NCBI RefSeq assembly: GCF_040183065.1
Contig: NC_091122.1
Location: 79,764,955-79,828,954, forward strand
DNA: 64,000 nucleotides
DNA from: Periplaneta americana
Taxonomy: Eukaryota; Arthropoda; Insecta; Blattodea; Blattidae
Direction of reading: 5' to 3'
The first letter of the stretch is position 1; every line of letters begins with the position of its first letter. Positions 62,580-64,000 of the stretch are shown piece after piece. A program made the translations under genes and the position numbers. Under the pieces are notes generated by a model that saw only the letters and a list, made by a program, of their open reading frames with translations, was not told where the DNA came from and did no database searches.

Positions 62580-63993
62580 TTACTGATTTTCTGTAACATC
62601 ATAATCTTCGTCTTCATTACATGGCTCATCAGATCCAACAAGTGACTTTATAAACTGCACTGCATTTGGTTGTAGGTACTTCATTAATGACTTAACATCA
62701 CCAAGTTTCTTTTGCTGAATTGTGATTGGTTTGTTGTAAGCCTTACAACCAGGGATTATCGGCTTCAAATTAGGCTTCAAGATGCGGAAATACTGTGGTG
62801 TCATCCCACTCATTGTTTTGTCAACACTAACTTCATTCATATGGCGTCTATCAAACTTGAATACTTCATACTTTGTAAAACCAAACCTCTCTTTGTCTTT
62901 TGTTATGCTAGGTTTGAAATACTCCTTGCATCCTGTTTGGAAATCAATAATTTACACTGTTTGTAAGCAATATACTAGAAACTTTTTCTTTATTAATTCT
63001 AGCCATCCTTTATACATTTCCATTGTCTCCATTCGTCTCTTCATTCTCTTCATCTTTTCAATTACGGCGAAGTGCTGGTCGCACGGCAAAAAGGAATGTC
63101 CTCTGACTGGGAACATCTGAGTAACCTTCGAAAATCTGTGTACATAACCTTGAGTGAAAAAATACTGCATCATCGTCATATTGTTTTTGACTAATGCAAC
63201 TATCTGAAAACAAAAAGAGCTCTTTGCAACTTTCAGAAAGAAAGTTATTAATGTAAATATTGAGACAAGAAAGAACTTCATTAACTTCCTTTCTTGCTTT
63301 CGTTTCTGGCCATGCAAACATTACACTTTTACCGCTTCTCAAACTTGTAAAGCAAAATTATGGAGCCATAGCTGTCTTTTATAAAATACACCACAAACTG
63401 CAAGATGCGGGAAAGGAATATTCTGCTCAGAATCAAAACAGATTGCTTCTGCATTTTCATTATTCTGTAGATACTGAGTTGCCTCTTTCATTGACGTCTG
63501 AAACTTTTTGGCTTTTGATTTGTGAAGTTTTAAATAATTTTGTAAACGTTTCCTGACCACCCTATTTGTTTCGGTACTTATTTTGACACGATATTCTTCA
63601 CAGAAACCACATACATCGCTTCTTGGTCTACCAAATGAGTAGTTGAAATGTTCTTGATAATAGCGCAGGTAATATTCATACTTCACTATACAGTCTTGGG
63701 ATCCGCACCACTTTTTACTTGCAAGTAGCCTACGTTTCAGGATAATGCTTTCTCAGAAACAACACATACATGTGCATTATATCTAAATCAGAACGTAATC
63801 ATCTCTGTTTCGCTCGTGAACCATAATGTTGGACGCAGTAAGGAAATGAGCGCATGTGATAGTCTATTTGCTCTTTTATTTCTTCTGACTTAGCACTCGG
63901 TCTGTTGTGGCGTCCTCTGTTGTCTTTCGGTGACAAACCATTACTGTGAATGCCTGTTAAGCGTCTTACTCTTGCAACACCTATTCCAAACAA
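62580..63993 (-). pseudogene. TE-derived protein of a widespread insect family (DUF7869-like), frameshifted
   Basis: Minus strand from 5' to 3': RVRRLTGIHSNGLSPKDNRG and EQIDYHMRSFPYCVQHYGSR (63993-63799), then YYLRYYQEHFNYSFGRPRSD with VCGFCEEYRVKI (a CxxC pair), AICFDSEQNIPFPHLAVCGV and FYKRQLWLHNFA (63686-63345). In other frames come KELFLFSDSCISQ, TQMFPVRGHSFLPCDQHFAV and IEK. The C-terminal KSLMKYLQPNAVQFIKSLVG follows at 62700-62630. The motif order D(F/M)QxxLPLP…FYxRQLW…FSDxCxxQN…RGHSFxPCDxxF is one I know from many insect proteins that look transposon-borne. I am fairly sure of the family but not of its name or function. At least two frameshifts disable it. Confidence 0.65.
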
Positions 63994-64000
63994 ACTAGCA

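Overview
The window looks like intergenic or intronic DNA from a large, repeat-rich insect genome. The best guess is Blattodea (cockroach or termite). Several repeat families are ones I recall from cockroach DNA, but no database search was possible. I found no convincing host protein-coding gene, rRNA or functional tRNA gene. Almost every recognisable coding stretch is a decayed transposable element (TE). The base composition is AT-rich, with many TA, CA, AAT and ATT microsatellites.

Layout. 1-8.9 kb is a stack of nested insertions. A LINE 3' end holds a tRNA-derived SINE, which holds a hAT element, which holds a second SINE. Next comes a TA-flanked pogo-like element. Then a second LINE is split by a Tc1 element (itself split by a hAT) and by a pogo-type MITE. 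8.9-20.7 kb carries a mariner, a TAA-flanked element with an inner 8-bp-TSD MITE, an element with compound inverted repeats, a TA-flanked DUF4817-type element and a PIF/Harbinger. 20.7-25.1 kb is featureless. 25.1-30.5 kb holds a repeat with a Penelope-like fragment carrying a hammerhead-like motif, two abutting mariner-type elements, two SINEs and a further DUF4817-type element.

30.5-33.8 kb is featureless. 33.9-42.9 kb carries another pogo-like element, a SINE, DUF4817 remains and three hAT copies with CAGTGGCG ends (one has a perfect 8-bp TSD). 44.1-44.9 kb is an RTE-type LINE with a 264-codon open stretch. 50.3-52.05 kb is a second copy of the Tc1 family. 52.9-54.5 kb is a young piggyBac relic with a single stop in its reading frame. 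54.6-58.8 kb is a long CR1/Jockey-type LINE in pieces. 58.9-59.9 kb is another RTE copy. The last 4 kb has a tyrosine-recombinase-like tail, a LINE ORF1, an RT scrap and a frameshifted DUF7869-like protein.

These parts do not form a pathway. They record successive insertions, and the order can be read from who interrupts whom. The most unusual items are the hammerhead-like motif, the insertion nests dated by empty-site comparison between sister copies, a microsatellite that seems to have expanded in frame from threonine codons in a reverse-transcriptase gene, and the recurrence of one helix-turn-helix domain in elements with different ends.
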